Shown: positions 16,639 through 25,949 of the stretch, in pieces
Numbering within the stretch: the first letter of the stretch is position 1
How the letters are laid out: every line of letters starts with the position of its first letter
Assembly: GCA_021805565.1 (NCBI GenBank)
Contig: JAJZFA010000030.1
Coordinates: 1-64,000 of the forward strand
Direction: 5' to 3'
Length of the DNA: 64,000 nucleotides
DNA from: Pseudomonadota bacterium
GTDB taxonomy: Bacteria; Pseudomonadota; Alphaproteobacteria; Acetobacterales; Acetobacteraceae
Notes under the pieces: model-generated
Seen by the model: only the letters and a program-made list of their open reading frames with translations
What the model was told of the DNA's origin: nothing
Databases searched by the model: none
Translations under genes and position numbers: made by a program

Positions 16639-18825
16639 CGGCCCCTTGCGGCGCTTTGTCCCGCCGCGCCGTTTCGACGGATCGTAACCGCCGCCGCCCG
16701 GCCCCATCGGCTCTGGCGCCTGTCCCCGCTTCTGGCGCGATAGTGCGGTGGCGGCCGGGGGGGCGGGCAGGCCCAGATCCAGCGCTTCCAGCCGCTTGAT
16801 TTCGTCGCGAAATCGGGCAGCCTGTTCGAATTCGAGGTTCGAGGCGGCGGCCCGCATGCGCTTTTCCATGTCGGCGATCGCCGCTTTCAGATCCTTGCCG
16901 ACAAATTCCGCGGCATTTGTATCTTTAACCGGTGCAACGGTGACGTAATCCTGTTCATAGACGCTTTGCAGCACGTTGCCGATTTGCCGCCGGATCGACA
17001 TCGGGGTGATGCCGTTCGCCTCGTTCCAGCTTCGCTGTTTGTTGCGGCGGCGGTCTGTCTCTTCGATCGCGGCGCGCAGCGATCGTGTCATGGTATCGGC
17101 GTACAGCACCACCCGCCCATCGACATTTCTCGCCGCCCGGCCGATCGTTTGTATCAGCGAGGTTTGCGATCGCAGGAATCCTTCCTTGTCGGCATCCAAA
17201 ATCGCGACCAGCGCGCATTCCGGAATATCGAGACCTTCCCGTAACAGATTGATGCCGATCAACACGTCGAACACGCCCAGGCGCAGATCGCGGATGATTT
17301 CGATCCGTTCCAGCGTGTCGATATCGGAGTGGAGGTAGCGCACCTTCACCCCCTGTTCGGTCAGATAGTCGGTCAGTTCCTCCGCCATGCGCTTGGTCAG
17401 CGTGGTGACCAGCACGCGCCCGCCGGCGGCGGCCACCGCCTTGCACTCGTGCAGCAGATCGTCCACCTGGTGTTCCACCGAACGCACGTCGGTCACCGGA
17501 TCGATCAGACCGGTCGGCCGGATCACCTGTTCGGCGAACACGCCGCCGGTGCGCTCCATCTCCCACGGCCCGGGGGTGGCCGAAACGAATACCGTCAGCG
17601 GGCGAAAACGCTCCCACTCCTCGAATTTCAGCGGCCGGTTATCGACGCAGGACGGCAGTCGGAAGCCGAATTCGGACAGGACGGACTTGCGATTGAAGTC
17701 GCCCTTGTACATGCCGCCAATCTGCGGCACCGTCACATGGCTTTCATCGACGATCAGCAGGGCGTTCTCCGGCAGATATTCGAACAAGGTCGGCGGCGGA
17801 TCGCCGGGTTCGCGGCCGGTCAGATAGCGGGAGTAATTCTCGATCCCGGCGCAGGACCCGGTCGTCTCCATCATTTCGATGTCGAACATCGTCCGCTGTT
17901 CCAGGCGCTGGACTTCCAGCAACTTGCCCTGGGCGGTCAGTTCCGCCAGCCGGTCTTTCAGTTCTATCTTGATATCGCGCACCGCCTGGGCCAGCGTCGG
18001 ACGGGGCGTCACATAGTGGCTGTTCGCATAGACCGTGACTTCGTTCAGCGCGGCGGTCTTTTCGCCGGTCAGCGGATCGAACTCGTGCACCGATTCGATC
18101 TCGTCGCCGAACAGCACGATCCGCCAGGCGCGATCTTCGTAGTGGCTGGGGAAGATATCGACGATATCGCCGCGCAACCGGAACGAACCGCGCGCGAACG
18201 CCATGTCGTTGCGGCGATACTGCAAATCGGCCAGTGCCTTCGCCAGCCTGTCGCGATCGATCTTGCCACCCACCTCCAGCTTCGCCACCATCTTGGAATA
18301 GGTTTCCACCGAACCGATACCGAAAATGCAGGAAACCGAGGCCACCACGATGACATCGTTGCGTTCCAGCAGGGCCTGAGTGGCCGCATGCCGCATCCGA
18401 TCGATCTGCTCGTTGATCTGGGCGTCTTTTTCAATGTAGGTGTCGGTGCGCGGAACATAGGCTTCCGGCTGATAATAATCGTAATAGCTAACGAAATACT
18501 CCACCGCATTATCGGGAAAGAAGCTCTTCATCTCGCCGTAAAGCTGCGCCGCGAGGGTCTTGTTCGGCGCCAGCACCAGCGTTGGCTTCTGCACCGCCTC
18601 GATCACCCTGGCGATGGTGAAGGTCTTCCCGGATCCGGTTACCCCCAGCAGAACCTGATCGCGCTCCGCGGCCTGCACGCCGCGGACGAGTTCGGCAATC
18701 GCGGCCGGCTGATCGCCCGCTGGCTGGTATTCGGACACGCTTGTCAGCCGCCGCGTCATCGGCCGGGCGGCCTGTTTTTGCGGCATGAACAAAACAGGCG
18801 GCGGCCGGACAACGGTGTGGGACAT
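16636..18825 (-). CDS. uvrB: Excinuclease ABC subunit UvrB
   Basis: The 729-aa protein is the damage-verification helicase of nucleotide excision repair and works with UvrA and UvrC. Visible features are Walker [11 protein letters not shown], the beta-hairpin [20 protein letters not shown], the D-E-S-H box (L-L-I-V-D-E-S-H), helicase motif V/VI (T-I-G-R-A-A-R) and a C-terminal UVR domain for UvrC contact (about residues 650-685). A basic, Pro/Gly-rich tail follows. The start is ATG 18825, with an AGGAG site upstream. The last codon and stop lie in a repeat remnant, and a strong hairpin sits in the upstream leader. Confidence 0.97.
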   Translation of the reverse strand: MSHTVVRPPPVLFMPQKQAARPMTRRLTSVSEYQPAGDQPAAIAELVRGVQAAERDQVLLGVTGSGKTFTIARVIEAVQKPTLVLAPNKTLAAQLYGEMKSFFPDNAVEYFVSYYDYYQPEAYVPRTDTYIEKDAQINEQIDRMRHAATQALLERNDVIVVASVSCIFGIGSVETYSKMVAKLEVGGKIDRDRLAKALADLQYRRNDMAFARGSFRLRGDIVDIFPSHYEDRAWRIVLFGDEIESVHEFDPLTGEKTAALNEVTVYANSHYVTPRPTLAQAVRDIKIELKDRLAELTAQGKLLEVQRLEQRTMFDIEMMETTGSCAGIENYSRYLTGREPGDPPPTLFEYLPENALLIVDESHVTVPQIGGMYKGDFNRKSVLSEFGFRLPSCVDNRPLKFEEWERFRPLTVFVSATPGPWEMERTGGVFAEQVIRPTGLIDPVTDVRSVEHQVDDLLHECKAVAAAGGRVLVTTLTKRMAEELTDYLTEQGVKVRYLHSDIDTLERIEIIRDLRLGVFDVLIGINLLREGLDIPECALVAILDADKEGFLRSQTSLIQTIGRAARNVDGRVVLYADTMTRSLRAAIEETDRRRNKQRSWNEANGITPMSIRRQIGNVLQSVYEQDYVTVAPVKDTNAAEFVGKDLKAAIADMEKRMRAAASNLEFEQAARFRDEIKRLEALDLGLPAPPAATALSRQKRGQAPEPMGPGGGGYDPSKRRGGTKRRKGP

Positions 18826-18858
18826 AAGAAGAACTCCTGTATGCGAAGATGCCGTGTT

Positions 18859-18902
18859 CCGGCCCCCGCGTCGAGAGGGCGCCCCATCGACGCGGGGGCC
18901 GG
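18859..18902. promoter_or_regulatory. Perfect 16-bp GC-rich hairpin upstream of uvrB
   Basis: A flawless 16-bp inverted repeat (18859-18874 with 18887-18902, 12-nt loop) lies 34 bp upstream of the uvrB start and 112 bp upstream of the divergent sugar transferase start. No T run follows on either strand, so it is not a classical terminator. It could be a protein-binding dyad or an mRNA leader structure. Confidence 0.5.
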
Positions 18903-19014
18903 CCGCTCGGTGGTCAATTCCCGGCGGCTGGGATTTTTGTTACAATTATTCCCGGCACCGGTTGTAAAATGGTAACCGGAACGGTACGAATGCTGCTTCA
19001 GGACCGGGATAAGA

Positions 19015-20427
19015 ATGCTCAGATTCTCGAAGACGACCACGGGGACCGTCCTTTTCCTACTCGACGTCCTGCTGATTGCCATCATGTGGCCGTTGGTCCT
19101 TTGGATATCCAGACCCGATGCGCTGTCGTTGTTTGCGTTACCTTCGGATTCGCGCGGGATCGATTACCCTGTGTTCGACGTGCTGGCGCTGTTCTCGATG
19201 GGACTGTATCGCCGCGATGCGATCGTGGAGACCGGCCGGTCCCTGACCCGTGTGCCGTTGGTGGTCGGCATTGGAACGGCGCTCGCCGTCCTGGTGTCGC
19301 TGATGCAGCAGGCCGTGGTCCCCTGGGCCACGGTGCCGGGCGGCCGCGATCAGTCGATGCTGTTCGGTTTGGCGGCTGTTACGTTCGCATTTTGCGCGTT
19401 CGCCGCTCGGGTCGTTATCGGCAGCCTGATCCGCCGTCACATTCTGCGCCGCCGCCTGCTGGTGGTTGGCGCCGGCCAGCGCGCCTGGGATCTGCTGTTG
19501 ATGCTGGGGCGGGAAGGCAGCAGCCTTCACGACGACGTGACCCTGGTCCACGGCGTGCATGAGCCCATCGATCCGCGCCTGATGATAGAGCGGCCCGGCC
19601 GGATCATCTGTCCGCCGGATTTCGACATCGCCGCGGTCGCGACCGAGGTCGATGCGGATCTGATCATCGTTGCGCCAGACGAGCGTCGAGGCATGAACCT
19701 GGAACGCCTGCTGGATTGCAAGAAGGCCGGCTTTCCGGTCATTCAGTATCTCAGTTTCGTGGAGCGGGAGATTCGCCGTATCGATCTCAAACGTATGGAA
19801 CTCAGCTGGCTGGTCTATACCGACGGGTTCACGTTCGGACTGCTGGACCGGTTCCTTAAACGCGCGTTCGACCTGTCGGTCAGTTCGGTCGTGCTGCTGC
19901 TGACCGCGCCGCTGCTGCTGGCCGGCATGCTGGCCATCCGGTCGGAAGGGCCGGGTCCGCTGATTTACCGGCAGGAGCGGGTGACGCTGGATGGCAAGGT
20001 GTTTTCCATCATGAAGCTGCGTACCATGAAAGTGAACGCCGAGGCCCATGGCGCGGTGTGGGCGATGGAAAAAGACACCCGCATCACGCGCAGCGGCGCG
20101 TTCCTGCGGCGTGCCCGGATCGACGAGCTGCCGCAACTGGTCAACATCCTGCGCGGTGAGATGTCGTTCGTCGGCCCACGTCCGGAACGGCCGGTGTTCG
20201 TCCGCGAACTGGCGGAGAAAATCCCGCTGTACAACGAACGGCACATGGTGAAGTCGGGCCTGACCGGCTGGGCGCAGATCAACTATCCCTATGGCGCCTC
20301 GATCGACGACGCTCGGTCGAAGCTGAGTTACGATCTGTATTACGTGAAGAATTTCTCCATCCTGTTCGATTTCGTCATACTGCTGCAGACCTTGCGCGTC
20401 GTGCTGTGGCCAAGCGGGGTAAGATAA
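19015..20427 (+). CDS. Polyprenyl-phosphate sugar-1-phosphate transferase (exopolysaccharide initiation, EpsB/WcaJ type)
   Basis: The 470-aa protein has four N-terminal membrane helices, a central Rossmann-like part (VVGAGQRAW at about 150) and a fifth helix before the C-terminal bacterial sugar transferase domain. That domain shows KRAFDLSVS, S-E-G-P-G-P-L-I-Y-R-Q-E-R-V, F-x-I-M-K-L-R-T-M, RRARIDELPQLVNILRGEMS, VGPRPERP and K-S-G-L-T-G-W-A-Q-I-N. It would transfer a sugar phosphate to undecaprenyl phosphate in the inner membrane to start exopolysaccharide assembly. The layout resembles the form often found with PEP-CTERM/exosortase systems, and a PEP-CTERM protein is present at 31.4 kb. It overlaps the convergent MFS gene by 53 bp. 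Confidence 0.88.
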   Translation: MLRFSKTTTGTVLFLLDVLLIAIMWPLVLWISRPDALSLFALPSDSRGIDYPVFDVLALFSMGLYRRDAIVETGRSLTRVPLVVGIGTALAVLVSLMQQAVVPWATVPGGRDQSMLFGLAAVTFAFCAFAARVVIGSLIRRHILRRRLLVVGAGQRAWDLLLMLGREGSSLHDDVTLVHGVHEPIDPRLMIERPGRIICPPDFDIAAVATEVDADLIIVAPDERRGMNLERLLDCKKAGFPVIQYLSFVEREIRRIDLKRMELSWLVYTDGFTFGLLDRFLKRAFDLSVSSVVLLLTAPLLLAGMLAIRSEGPGPLIYRQERVTLDGKVFSIMKLRTMKVNAEAHGAVWAMEKDTRITRSGAFLRRARIDELPQLVNILRGEMSFVGPRPERPVFVRELAEKIPLYNERHMVKSGLTGWAQINYPYGASIDDARSKLSYDLYYVKNFSILFDFVILLQTLRVVLWPSGVR

Positions 20428-21616
20428 GCGGCGAGCGGAACAGCAAAAACAGCGCGATCAGAAAGTTCAGCCCGTTCCAGGCCACGCCGTTGGCGAACGC
20501 GGCCCGATAGGATCCGGTCAGGTCATAGATCGCGCCAGACATCCAGCCGCCCAGCGCCATGCCCAGAAGAGTCATCATCAGGATCAGACCGACCCGTTCT
20601 CCAGCCTGCTTCGCGGGAAAACTCTCCCGCACGATCATCGCATAACTGGGCACCAAACCACCCTGAAACAGGCCGAACAGGGCGGAAATGACATAAAGCG
20701 ACGTAAGGCTGTCCATCGTCAGATACAGAACAAGGGCAACCATCTGCGCGAACGACCCGATCGCCAGCGTGGCAACGCCGCCCAGCCGGTCGGCCAGGAA
20801 GCCGGATCCGATCCGGCTGATAATGCCGAAACCCAGCATCAGCGATAGCATCTGGGCGCCGCGCGCCGATCCGTATCCCAGGTCGCCGCAATAGGCGACG
20901 ATATGCACCTGCGGCATGGACATCGCCACACAGCAGGCAAGGCCCGCCACCAGCAGCAGGCCGAACAGCACATCCGGCCGCAAAGCAACCCGGTGCGGCG
21001 ACGCCGCCGGCACCGGCGTCCCGGCGGCGCGCACCGGTGATCGGCCGCGCAACAGCAGCGCCAGCGGCGGGATCGTCAGCAGGCAGAACAGGCCGACCGC
21101 CAGATGCGCGGTGCGCCAGCCATGGGCGGCGATCAGCGACTGAATCACCGTCGGCCACAGCGCACCGGACACGTAATTGCCCGACGCACACAGCGCCACC
21201 GCGATACCGCGGCGCTTTTCGAACCAGAACGAAATATCGGCCATCAGCGGCGCGAAGGTCGCGGCCGACCCGAATGTTCCGCTCAGCATCGACGCGGCGG
21301 CAAACGACACCAGGCCGCCAGACAAGGAGGCCAGCACGTACCCGGCACCCAGGGACGCCGCGCCGATCAGCAGCGGCAGGACAATCCCCTTGCGATCCGC
21401 CAGTTTCCCCATGACCACGCCGCCAAGACCGAATCCGATCATGGTCAGGGTGAATGGCAGCGAAGCCGCGCCCCGGGCCGATCCGAATTCCGCCTGAACG
21501 GCGGGCAGCGCCACCACCACGGACCACATACCCACCCCGCCGATGGCCGACAGCAGCACCGAAACCGCGAGGCGGAACCAGGCATACGACGAGTCGATTT
21601 CCCGGCGTGGAAACAT
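20375..21616 (-). CDS. MFS transporter
   Basis: The 413-aa protein has about twelve predicted membrane helices in two halves with a short central loop (about 195-215). The MFS motif A-like sequence G-K-L-A-D-R-K-G lies between helices 2 and 3, and a repeat of it (F-L-A-D-R-L-G-G) in the second half. It resembles the monocarboxylate/oxalate-formate antiporter group, but the substrate cannot be assigned. Its last 17 codons are antisense to the end of the sugar transferase gene. It is followed upstream, 13 bp away, by the cinA-like gene on the same strand. Confidence 0.85.
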   Translation of the reverse strand: MFPRREIDSSYAWFRLAVSVLLSAIGGVGMWSVVVALPAVQAEFGSARGAASLPFTLTMIGFGLGGVVMGKLADRKGIVLPLLIGAASLGAGYVLASLSGGLVSFAAASMLSGTFGSAATFAPLMADISFWFEKRRGIAVALCASGNYVSGALWPTVIQSLIAAHGWRTAHLAVGLFCLLTIPPLALLLRGRSPVRAAGTPVPAASPHRVALRPDVLFGLLLVAGLACCVAMSMPQVHIVAYCGDLGYGSARGAQMLSLMLGFGIISRIGSGFLADRLGGVATLAIGSFAQMVALVLYLTMDSLTSLYVISALFGLFQGGLVPSYAMIVRESFPAKQAGERVGLILMMTLLGMALGGWMSGAIYDLTGSYRAAFANGVAWNGLNFLIALFLLFRSPLILPRLATARRARSAAV

Positions 21617-21629
21617 CGCTGTCGATCCG

Positions 21630-22883
21630 TCAGGTCTTCTCGAAATCGATGCGCTCCGTCACCGGAAGTCCTTGCAGGAACCGGCGCAGGCAATCCAGCG
21701 CGAGTTCCACCGCGCCCAGCCGGATCCACTCCCGCCCGGCCAGAATGCGGGACCGCCGGACGTCCATGCGGTTCGCCGTCGCGATGCCGATCCAGATCGT
21801 TCCGCCCAGGTCCATGCGATCGGCGCCTTCGTCCAGTTCGATCAGCACCGCCAGCGCATGGCTCGCGCCGGTCTGCTCCCGAGCGGCTCGCGCAACCGCC
21901 TCCGTGGTGTCCTCGCCCAGTCCGGGTGGCAACGCCACGCCGAACAGCCGGTCCAGGTGGCGCGACACCGAACCGTGCCGGAACACGGTCTCGGCGCCGG
22001 GAAGATGCGCGATGCGGGCGGCGATTTGGCCGCCGGTGAAGGTTTCCACCACGGTCAATGTCGCGGATTCAGCGGCCAGCGCGGCCAGCACGACGCCTTC
22101 CAGCGTCTGGTCGTCTTCGGCCATGATGAAATTGCCCAGGCGCGCCTTCACCTCGGCGACAACCGGGGCCAGCTTGCGATGCACATCGTCCATATCGGTT
22201 CCGCGCACCGTCAGCTTGGTTTCCAACTGCGGATAATGCGCCCGGAACCCCAGCTTGACGCCGCCATCCGGGTCCAGCGCCTCCACCCCCGCCAGCAACT
22301 GATCGACATGCGATTCGCCCAGGCCATAAGAATGGAACCGCTTGAGGTGGATCGACGCGGGCGCACCGGCGCGGGCCAGGATGCGCGGTATCACCTGTTC
22401 TTCCAGCATCCGCCGCAATTCCCGCGGCACGCCGGGGGTGAAGAAAAAGCGCGCCTTGCCGATGTCCATCGCGAAGCCGCAGGCGGTGCCGATCGGGTTG
22501 TCGATCATCTCCGCCGTCGCCGGCAGCATCGCCTGCTTGACGTTGTTCGGCGGCATCGTCCGCATGCGGCGGGTGAAGAAGCTTTCCATCTTCTCCAGCC
22601 AGGCCTGGTGCAGAACCAGCTCCACCCCGGCCGCATGGGCGGCGATTTCCTGCGATAAATCGTCCACGGTCGGTCCGAGGCCACCGTTGACGATCACCGC
22701 ATCGGCGCGGACGGACGCCAGCCGGAAGGCCTCCAGCAGGGACTCGCGGTCATCGCCGACCGTGGTGCCCCAGTGGACAGACAGCCCGGCATCCTCCAGC
22801 TTTTGCGCCATGTAGGAAAAATTCGTGTTGGTAATCTTGCCGGTCAGCACCTCGTCGCCGGTGCAGATAATCTCGATGCGCAT
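21630..22883 (-). CDS. cinA: CinA-family protein (molybdopterin-binding-like domain plus amidase-like domain)
   Basis: The 417-aa protein has the N-terminal MoCF-like domain of CinA: E-I-I-C-T-G-D-E-V-L-T-G, then T-V-G-D-D, N-G-G-L-G-P-T-V-D-D and T-P-G-V-P-R-E. It also has the C-terminal domain related to the NMN deamidase PncC. CinA proteins hydrolyse oxidised or deamidated pyridine nucleotides. In the C-terminal domain the usual E-S-C-T-G-G motif reads E-T-F-T-G-G, so the Ser proposed as nucleophile in PncC is replaced by Thr; deamidase activity is doubtful. ATG 22883 is supported by a GAGGGGGA site. Confidence 0.85.
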   Translation of the reverse strand: MRIEIICTGDEVLTGKITNTNFSYMAQKLEDAGLSVHWGTTVGDDRESLLEAFRLASVRADAVIVNGGLGPTVDDLSQEIAAHAAGVELVLHQAWLEKMESFFTRRMRTMPPNNVKQAMLPATAEMIDNPIGTACGFAMDIGKARFFFTPGVPRELRRMLEEQVIPRILARAGAPASIHLKRFHSYGLGESHVDQLLAGVEALDPDGGVKLGFRAHYPQLETKLTVRGTDMDDVHRKLAPVVAEVKARLGNFIMAEDDQTLEGVVLAALAAESATLTVVETFTGGQIAARIAHLPGAETVFRHGSVSRHLDRLFGVALPPGLGEDTTEAVARAAREQTGASHALAVLIELDEGADRMDLGGTIWIGIATANRMDVRRSRILAGREWIRLGAVELALDCLRRFLQGLPVTERIDFEKT

Positions 22884-23025
22884 GGAGTCCCCCTCGGTGG
22901 GGTCAGATTAGGGGATGTACACCGGACGGCCAAGCGCCTGGCGCCGGTATGGAGACCGCTGCCCGGTCCGGCACCCGGCGGCGCGGGTTCTATATTGCAA
23001 AACCAAAACGTAAGGAAACGGGCTG

Positions 23026-23646
23026 TTGAGAGTTGGAATTGTTTCGGATATTCATTGCAACCTCCAGGGCCTGGACCTGGCGCTGGCGGCGATGGGCGAC
23101 ATCGATGAGCTGCTTTGCCTTGGCGACAGTATTTTCGAGTATCAGTTTTCCAACGAGGTCGTTGCCCGGCTGCGCGAACGCGGCGCGCACATCGTTCAGG
23201 GCAACCATGAGGAAGTCTATCTGTCCGCGGCCGGCGAACGCGCGCGCGCAAGGCCTGGAACAGATCCGGAGTTGTTGCGGTTTCTCGCGGAACAGCCGCC
23301 CCGCAGGTACGTCGAACTGGCCGGCAAGCGGCTGTTGCTGATCCATTCGACGCCGTGGGAACCGCGTGGCGACTATGTGCATCCGCACAGCGCGAAGCTG
23401 GATCGTTTCGCCGAGGCGGACGCCGATATCGTCTTATATGGGCATACCCATTGTCAGGTGGTGAAGCGCATTGGCCCCGTGCTGGTCATCAACCCAGGTT
23501 CGGCGGGGGACGCGCGCGACAGCCGCAACGGGCGGCAACTGAGTTGCGCGGTGCTGGACCTGACCCCGGAACGAGACGCGGTGCCCGAGCTTGTTCGCCT
23601 GATCGACTATCCGGACCCACGCTACCCGGCGCGACCAGTCGGGTAA
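23026..23646 (+). CDS. Metallophosphoesterase (YfcE/MJ0936-like)
   Basis: The 206-aa protein is a compact calcineurin-like phosphoesterase with all metal motifs: SDIHCN, G-D-S-I, G-N-H-E-E, H-S-T-P and YGHTHCQV. A closing N-P-G-S-A-G-D-x-R segment is typical of the YfcE/MJ0936 group. It would hydrolyse a phosphodiester or phosphomonoester with two metal ions in the cytoplasm; the natural substrate is unknown. The start is the TTG at 23026, since no ATG fits before the first beta-strand and an AAGGAAA site lies upstream. It stands alone, divergent from cinA. Confidence 0.88.
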   Translation: MRVGIVSDIHCNLQGLDLALAAMGDIDELLCLGDSIFEYQFSNEVVARLRERGAHIVQGNHEEVYLSAAGERARARPGTDPELLRFLAEQPPRRYVELAGKRLLLIHSTPWEPRGDYVHPHSAKLDRFAEADADIVLYGHTHCQVVKRIGPVLVINPGSAGDARDSRNGRQLSCAVLDLTPERDAVPELVRLIDYPDPRYPARPVG

Positions 23647-23856
23647 AAAACCAAGCCGGGTACTACGAACTGGCGTAGCGACGGGCAGAGATGAATGTTT
23701 CGTCTTGTCAATCATATCGCATTGCGCGCGCCGCGTGGCGACTCAGGACCGCGCCGCCGCGGCCTTGGTTCGGCGTCCGTCCGGCCAGTTATTTGCGCTG
23801 ACGGTCATATCGTGATCCGGTGTTCGCCGGAAGAAACGCACCAAGGGAGTCAGGCG

Positions 23857-25053
23857 ATGAACGAAATGCCGATCAATGCACCGAACCTGTGGCGACTGGA
23901 TACACCAGGCCACTCCGGATGGACTCGTACGGCTCGTGCCGGCGATCCGAAGAAATATTTCATGGTCTCCACCGACAGTCACGCCAACGAACCGCCCGAC
24001 CTGTGGGAAACCCGGATCGACCCGAAATACAAGGAACGCGTACCACGCATCATCACCGACGACGACGGCGTGCAATGGCGCTACTGCGAGGGCTACCGCC
24101 CCGACCGGGTCAGGGTCATGAGCTTCGAGGGCGAGGACTGGGTGCGGTCCAAGGCCGGTGCCGATGTGCAGGACCGCATTCGCGACAACCGAGCCGACGG
24201 GGTCGATGTCGAGGTTATCTTCCCGAACAAGGGCCTGGCGATGTGGGCGACGCCGGACCCGGTGTTCGCCAATGCGCAATGCCGCGTGTGGAACGACTGG
24301 GCGTGGGAACAGTTCGGTCCCCATCCGGATGCCATGCTGCCGGTCGCATCGATCGCCACGGGCGATTTGGAAGGCTCCCTCCACGAGATCGAGCGCGTCG
24401 CGAAAATGGGGTTCCGGGCGTTGTCGCTGCCGTGCAAGCCCATCTGGGGCGGGCATGACGTGGATCATGTCAACTATAATCTGCCGCATTTCGATCCGAT
24501 GTGGCGACTGATCGAGGAAACCGGTCTGCCGATGACATTCCACGTATCCACCGGACGCGATCCGCGGGCCTCACGCGGGAACGGCGGTGCGGTGGTCAAC
24601 TACGTGACGCACTCGCTGGCACCGACGATCGAACCGGTCGCCAATCTGTGCGCGTCTGGCGTGCTGGAACGGTTCAAGGGGCTGCGCTTCGCCACGATCG
24701 AAGCAGGTATCGGCTGGGTGCCGTGGCTGTTGACCGCGATGGACGAGGCCTATCGCAAGCATCACATGTGGGTTCGTCCGAAATTGCAGGGGCTGCCAAG
24801 CGATTATTACAAGGCGCACGGGTTGGCGACGTTCCAGGAGGATCCGGTTGGCCTGGCATTGGCTGAACCGTTCGGCTTGATGGATAATTTCGCCTGGGCG
24901 AACGATTATCCTCATCACGAAGGGACATGGCCGCATTCGGCGGAAGCGATCGAGCGTACCATGCCAGGCCTGACCGAACCGCAGCGGGCGAAAATTCTTG
25001 GGCTGAACGCGGCCCGGTTTTTCAAACTGACGATTCCGCCGGATCGGGCGTGA
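23857..25053 (+). CDS. Amidohydrolase family 2 (ACMSD-like) hydrolase or decarboxylase
   Basis: The 398-aa TIM-barrel protein shows the family pattern: T-D-S-H-A-N-E-P at the first metal site, T-F-H-V-S-T-G in the middle, E-A-G-I-G-W-V-P, and NDYPHHEGTWPHS near the end with the metal-binding Asp. Relatives include 2-amino-3-carboxymuconate semialdehyde decarboxylase and several aromatic-acid decarboxylases and hydratases. The start is ATG 23857, with a GGGAG site upstream; the frame extends further but without a better start. It lies tail to tail with the catabolic operon 25205-30137 and may act in the same pathway. Confidence 0.85.
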   Translation: MNEMPINAPNLWRLDTPGHSGWTRTARAGDPKKYFMVSTDSHANEPPDLWETRIDPKYKERVPRIITDDDGVQWRYCEGYRPDRVRVMSFEGEDWVRSKAGADVQDRIRDNRADGVDVEVIFPNKGLAMWATPDPVFANAQCRVWNDWAWEQFGPHPDAMLPVASIATGDLEGSLHEIERVAKMGFRALSLPCKPIWGGHDVDHVNYNLPHFDPMWRLIEETGLPMTFHVSTGRDPRASRGNGGAVVNYVTHSLAPTIEPVANLCASGVLERFKGLRFATIEAGIGWVPWLLTAMDEAYRKHHMWVRPKLQGLPSDYYKAHGLATFQEDPVGLALAEPFGLMDNFAWANDYPHHEGTWPHSAEAIERTMPGLTEPQRAKILGLNAARFFKLTIPPDRA

Positions 25054-25104
25054 TCGCCAGGGACAGGTAAGGTCAACCGGGCAGACCCGCATTTCGTGCG
25101 GCAT

Positions 25105-25126
25105 GCCCGGCCCTTCGGGCTTGTTT
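25105..25126 (+). terminator. Weak candidate terminator after the amidohydrolase gene
   Basis: A short GC hairpin (GCCCG / CGGGC, loop of 6) followed by TTGTTT lies between the convergent amidohydrolase and RraA-like genes. The stem is only 5 bp, so the call is weak. Confidence 0.3.
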
Positions 25127-25204
25127 GGCGATTATCGCGACGGGTCGCCTCGCCTGCCCCCAACGGCAAGCCGCGAAGCCGATCCGCCGGCACCGGACCG
25201 CGCG

Positions 25205-25915
25205 CTATCCGCGTGCTTTCTTCCACGCCTCGAAGTCCCGTTTCGCCTCCTCCCCCACCACTGGAAACAGTCCGGTCAGCGATCGTCCGCGTGCCACTTC
25301 CTCTTCGGCGAAGGTATCGTAGAGTGTGGTGGCAACTGCCTCTTCGGCGATTTCGTCGGCCATGGACGCCGGGATCACCACCACGCCGTCGCAGTCGCCG
25401 ACAATGACATCGCCCGGATAGACGGCGACACCGCCGCACCCGATCGGCAAATTCAGGTCGATCGGGTAATGCACGATCGGGCTGGGCGGCGAGGTCGGAC
25501 GGCGCTGATAGGCGGGTAGGCCGGTCTTCAGAATACCTTCCGAATCGCGCAGTCCGCCATCCGTTACAATACCCGCACACCCGCGCGCGGCCAGCCGGCC
25601 GATATACAGATCGCCGGCCGAGGCGGCGCGCGCATCGCCACGCGAATCGATCATCAGCACATGGCCCGGCGGGCATCCTTCCATTGCCTGCACCTGCACG
25701 GACCGCCGTGTGCCCTTGGGTCCGTTTTCGTCCTCCCGGAACGGAATGAACCGCATCGTGTAGGCCAGCCCGACCATGCGCGGCTGGTCCACACGCAGCG
25801 GCGACACATCCTGTAGAAACATGTTGCGCAGTCCGCGCTTGTACAACGCACCGGTCAGCGTCGATGTCGCGACCTTCAGTAAGCCTTCCCTGGTGGCCGG
25901 AAGCAGTCCTGTCAT
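25205..25915 (-). CDS. RraA-like protein, probable class II pyruvate aldolase
   Basis: The 236-aa protein belongs to the RraA/HMG-CHA aldolase family: Y-I-G-R-L-A-A-R-G-C-A-G-I-V-T-D-G-G-L-R-D with the Arg-Asp pair that binds substrate and metal in the aldolases, then P-G-D-V-I-V-G-D-x-D-G-V-V-V-I-P. Members cleave 4-hydroxy-2-oxo acids to pyruvate at the end of meta-cleavage pathways; others only look like RNase E regulators. The Arg-Asp pair and the operon favour the aldolase role. ATG 25915 has an AGGGGAA site upstream. It is the last gene of the five-gene catabolic operon. Confidence 0.83.
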   Translation of the reverse strand: MTGLLPATREGLLKVATSTLTGALYKRGLRNMFLQDVSPLRVDQPRMVGLAYTMRFIPFREDENGPKGTRRSVQVQAMEGCPPGHVLMIDSRGDARAASAGDLYIGRLAARGCAGIVTDGGLRDSEGILKTGLPAYQRRPTSPPSPIVHYPIDLNLPIGCGGVAVYPGDVIVGDCDGVVVIPASMADEIAEEAVATTLYDTFAEEEVARGRSLTGLFPVVGEEAKRDFEAWKKARG

Positions 25916-25949
25916 GGCAATTTCCCCTGTCGTTTTATTGTTACGATCT

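Noticed and set aside
17329-18975. Long plus-strand open frame (548 codons) opposite uvrB
   Set aside because: It is the antisense shadow of uvrB, with low-complexity composition and no recognisable motif.
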